From positions 26,477,498 through 26,541,497 of the forward strand of contig NC_026660.2 of assembly GCF_000004075.3 (NCBI RefSeq): a stretch of 64,000 nucleotides of DNA, written 5' to 3'. Each line of letters opens with the position of its first letter. The stretch's first letter is position 1. Below, one piece after another: positions 62,714 through 64,000 of this stretch. Source of the DNA: Cucumis sativus. Taxonomy: Eukaryota > Streptophyta > Magnoliopsida > Cucurbitales > Cucurbitaceae. The notes under the pieces were generated by a model, which was given only the letters and a program-made list of their open reading frames with translations, was not told the origin of the DNA and made no database searches. The position numbers were made by a program, and so were the translations under genes.

Positions 62714-63892
62714 CTAAAACTCGAGAGAAGCTGTCTTAGAGGAGCCAGAACAACTCCCAGTTGAGCCATATGAGCTACCACTTGAAGCATCAACAGGCGC
62801 TTGATTAAGACATTCTAAAACCAAGTACCTTCTCTTTTGCAACTTTATAGAGAACGTAGTCGCCTCAAGAATCTTTGGAACCTGCCGTTGGATTTTGAAA
62901 TCAATGAGCACGGTTAGAAACCAGCTAAAAAGAAGTAATCATCCAGGAAAATTATATTTCAATTTAGAAAGTTCGGGAAATAAATCAATCAGTGAAGGTT
63001 TCTGAAGATCAGATATATACATTTTTAAAATTTTAGTTCAAGGACACTTAGAAGTGAAAATTCCAAGCTTTGACATTTTAGTTGAAATTAAAATAACTTC
63101 CCTAGTTGAGATTTTTTCTAGATTAAACCGCTTAAACATTAAATCAACCTGAATATCGATGCATACCAAGTCCAGTTATAAATAAAGAGTCAAGATGACC
63201 ATTGGGAGGTAGTCATGCGGCTCACGTATGAACCAAAGCCAATAAAAGTATGCAGAAGAGTAAAGAAGCTAACGTTGGGGGGAAAAATTGCACAAACAGC
63301 ATTTCACCATTCAGTCCATTTCTAAGTTGCAGGCATGCATACCTGTGTATTGAGTTGAGCTACTTTATGCACATTGAGAAGACCAACCATGTCTTGGTAA
63401 CCAGTGAGGAGCTTTGCTAATTCCTTATCCTCATCTGTAATAATTTCTAGTTAATTCTCATTGATGCCAGAGACAAAAAGGTAACATAGTTGCCAAGTTT
63501 AAACCTGGGATTGCTCTGACAGAAAGCAAGGTATCTGCCATGTGCTGCCATCTTTTAGAGAACGACGGCAAAAGAAGAGAAGGTGGAAACGTCACTACGG
63601 CTACTGCATTGGAGGACCTTACCATGCTTTTCAGAGACCTTAAAAAGGAAAGCATTTCCCATTCCTGCAGCAAACGTAGACTTTTAAGACAGTAAAGAAT
63701 TTCAAATCTTCTGTTGGAGGAAAATGTGCACAGAGCTTTATCAATTTAATGAAACTTAACGAACGATCATTATAATGTGATCGTTGCCACCATAAATTTA
63801 ATTTGTCACTAACCATGTTGGAGTGATCACATTGTGGAGCACATAATGATTGAATGGCAATACGGCCACCAGAGGATATATTGCCATCATTT
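62714..63892 (-). CDS. ELP4: Elongator complex protein 4 (partial, C-terminal part)
   Basis: Four exons on the minus strand (63814-63892, 63505-63664, 63343-63434, 62714-62881) give the last 165 or so residues; the 5' part lies beyond the window edge. Readable family segments are [38 protein letters not shown] then [50 protein letters not shown], and [20 protein letters not shown] then CLNQAPVD, ending in a Ser/Gly-rich tail. ELP4 forms the Elp456 RecA-like ring of Elongator, which modifies wobble uridines of tRNA and in plants affects leaf growth and stress response. Phases agree at all three joints. The first exon start at 63892 is chosen from the cag acceptor and the conserved RND reading. 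Confidence 0.92.
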
Positions 63893-64000
63893 CTGAAATT
63901 GTCGCATGACATCAATGTAAGTACTATTGGAGTGATCACATCAAACATAAATTAAAAATAACTTCAAAGTTCAAATTACCCCAATTGACAGATTCATTTT

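Noticed and set aside
1-64000. tRNA, rRNA, CRISPR, or known plant microRNA sequences
   Set aside because: I scanned for tRNA T-loop wording and common conserved microRNA sequences by eye and saw none; a covariance-model search would be decisive.

Overview
The window is nuclear DNA of a flowering plant. It is AT-rich, genes are widely spaced, all reconstructed introns are GT-AG, and the proteins are plant-type: an ABCG half-transporter of the mycorrhizal STR2 type, a MIKC MADS factor, a GH3 beta-xylosidase, a PL4 rhamnogalacturonan lyase and a CAD-family dehydrogenase. The encoded proteins and some degenerate 'gatagac...tgatag' repeat pieces suggest a eudicot, possibly a cucurbit (Cucumis-like). 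The species call is inference. All exon joins below were made by hand from reading-frame continuity and GT/AG borders.

Layout. 1-5.0 kb: no gene seen. 5.1-9.4 kb: a SANT-domain nuclear protein (+) convergent with a bHLH factor of the ICE/bHLH93 type (-). 9.6-19.6 kb: about 10 kb without a recognisable protein gene, holding microsatellites, a hairpin and pyrimidine-rich leader-like tracts. 19.6-26.9 kb: three genes on + (beta-xylosidase 6-like, a short CYSTM protein, STR2-like ABCG transporter). 28.1-34.9 kb: two genes on - (BRK1, a SCAR/WAVE subunit, and a 15-exon mitochondrial serine hydroxymethyltransferase). 35-42.5 kb: AT-rich spacer with one small unknown protein gene (39.45 kb) and a decayed Ty1/copia pol fragment (41.5-42.5 kb). 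42.8-46.3 kb: an AGL17-clade MADS-box gene (-). 46.3-53.1 kb: spacer with an apparently orphan promoter-like stretch and a 40-bp minisatellite. 53.5-59.7 kb: rhamnogalacturonan lyase (+) convergent with a CAD-like dehydrogenase (-). 62.7 kb to the end: the 3' part of ELP4 (-), cut by the window edge.

The genes do not form one pathway, as is usual in plants. Themes that recur are cell-wall work (xylosidase, rhamnogalacturonan lyase, CAD-like enzyme), basic cell machinery (BRK1, SHMT, ELP4) and regulators (bHLH, SANT, MADS). The most specialised gene is the STR2-like transporter, whose known relatives act at the arbuscular mycorrhizal interface. I saw no clearly new multi-gene system. The best leads are the small unknown protein, the STR2 promoter motifs, the orphan promoter, and the short upstream ORFs before three genes.
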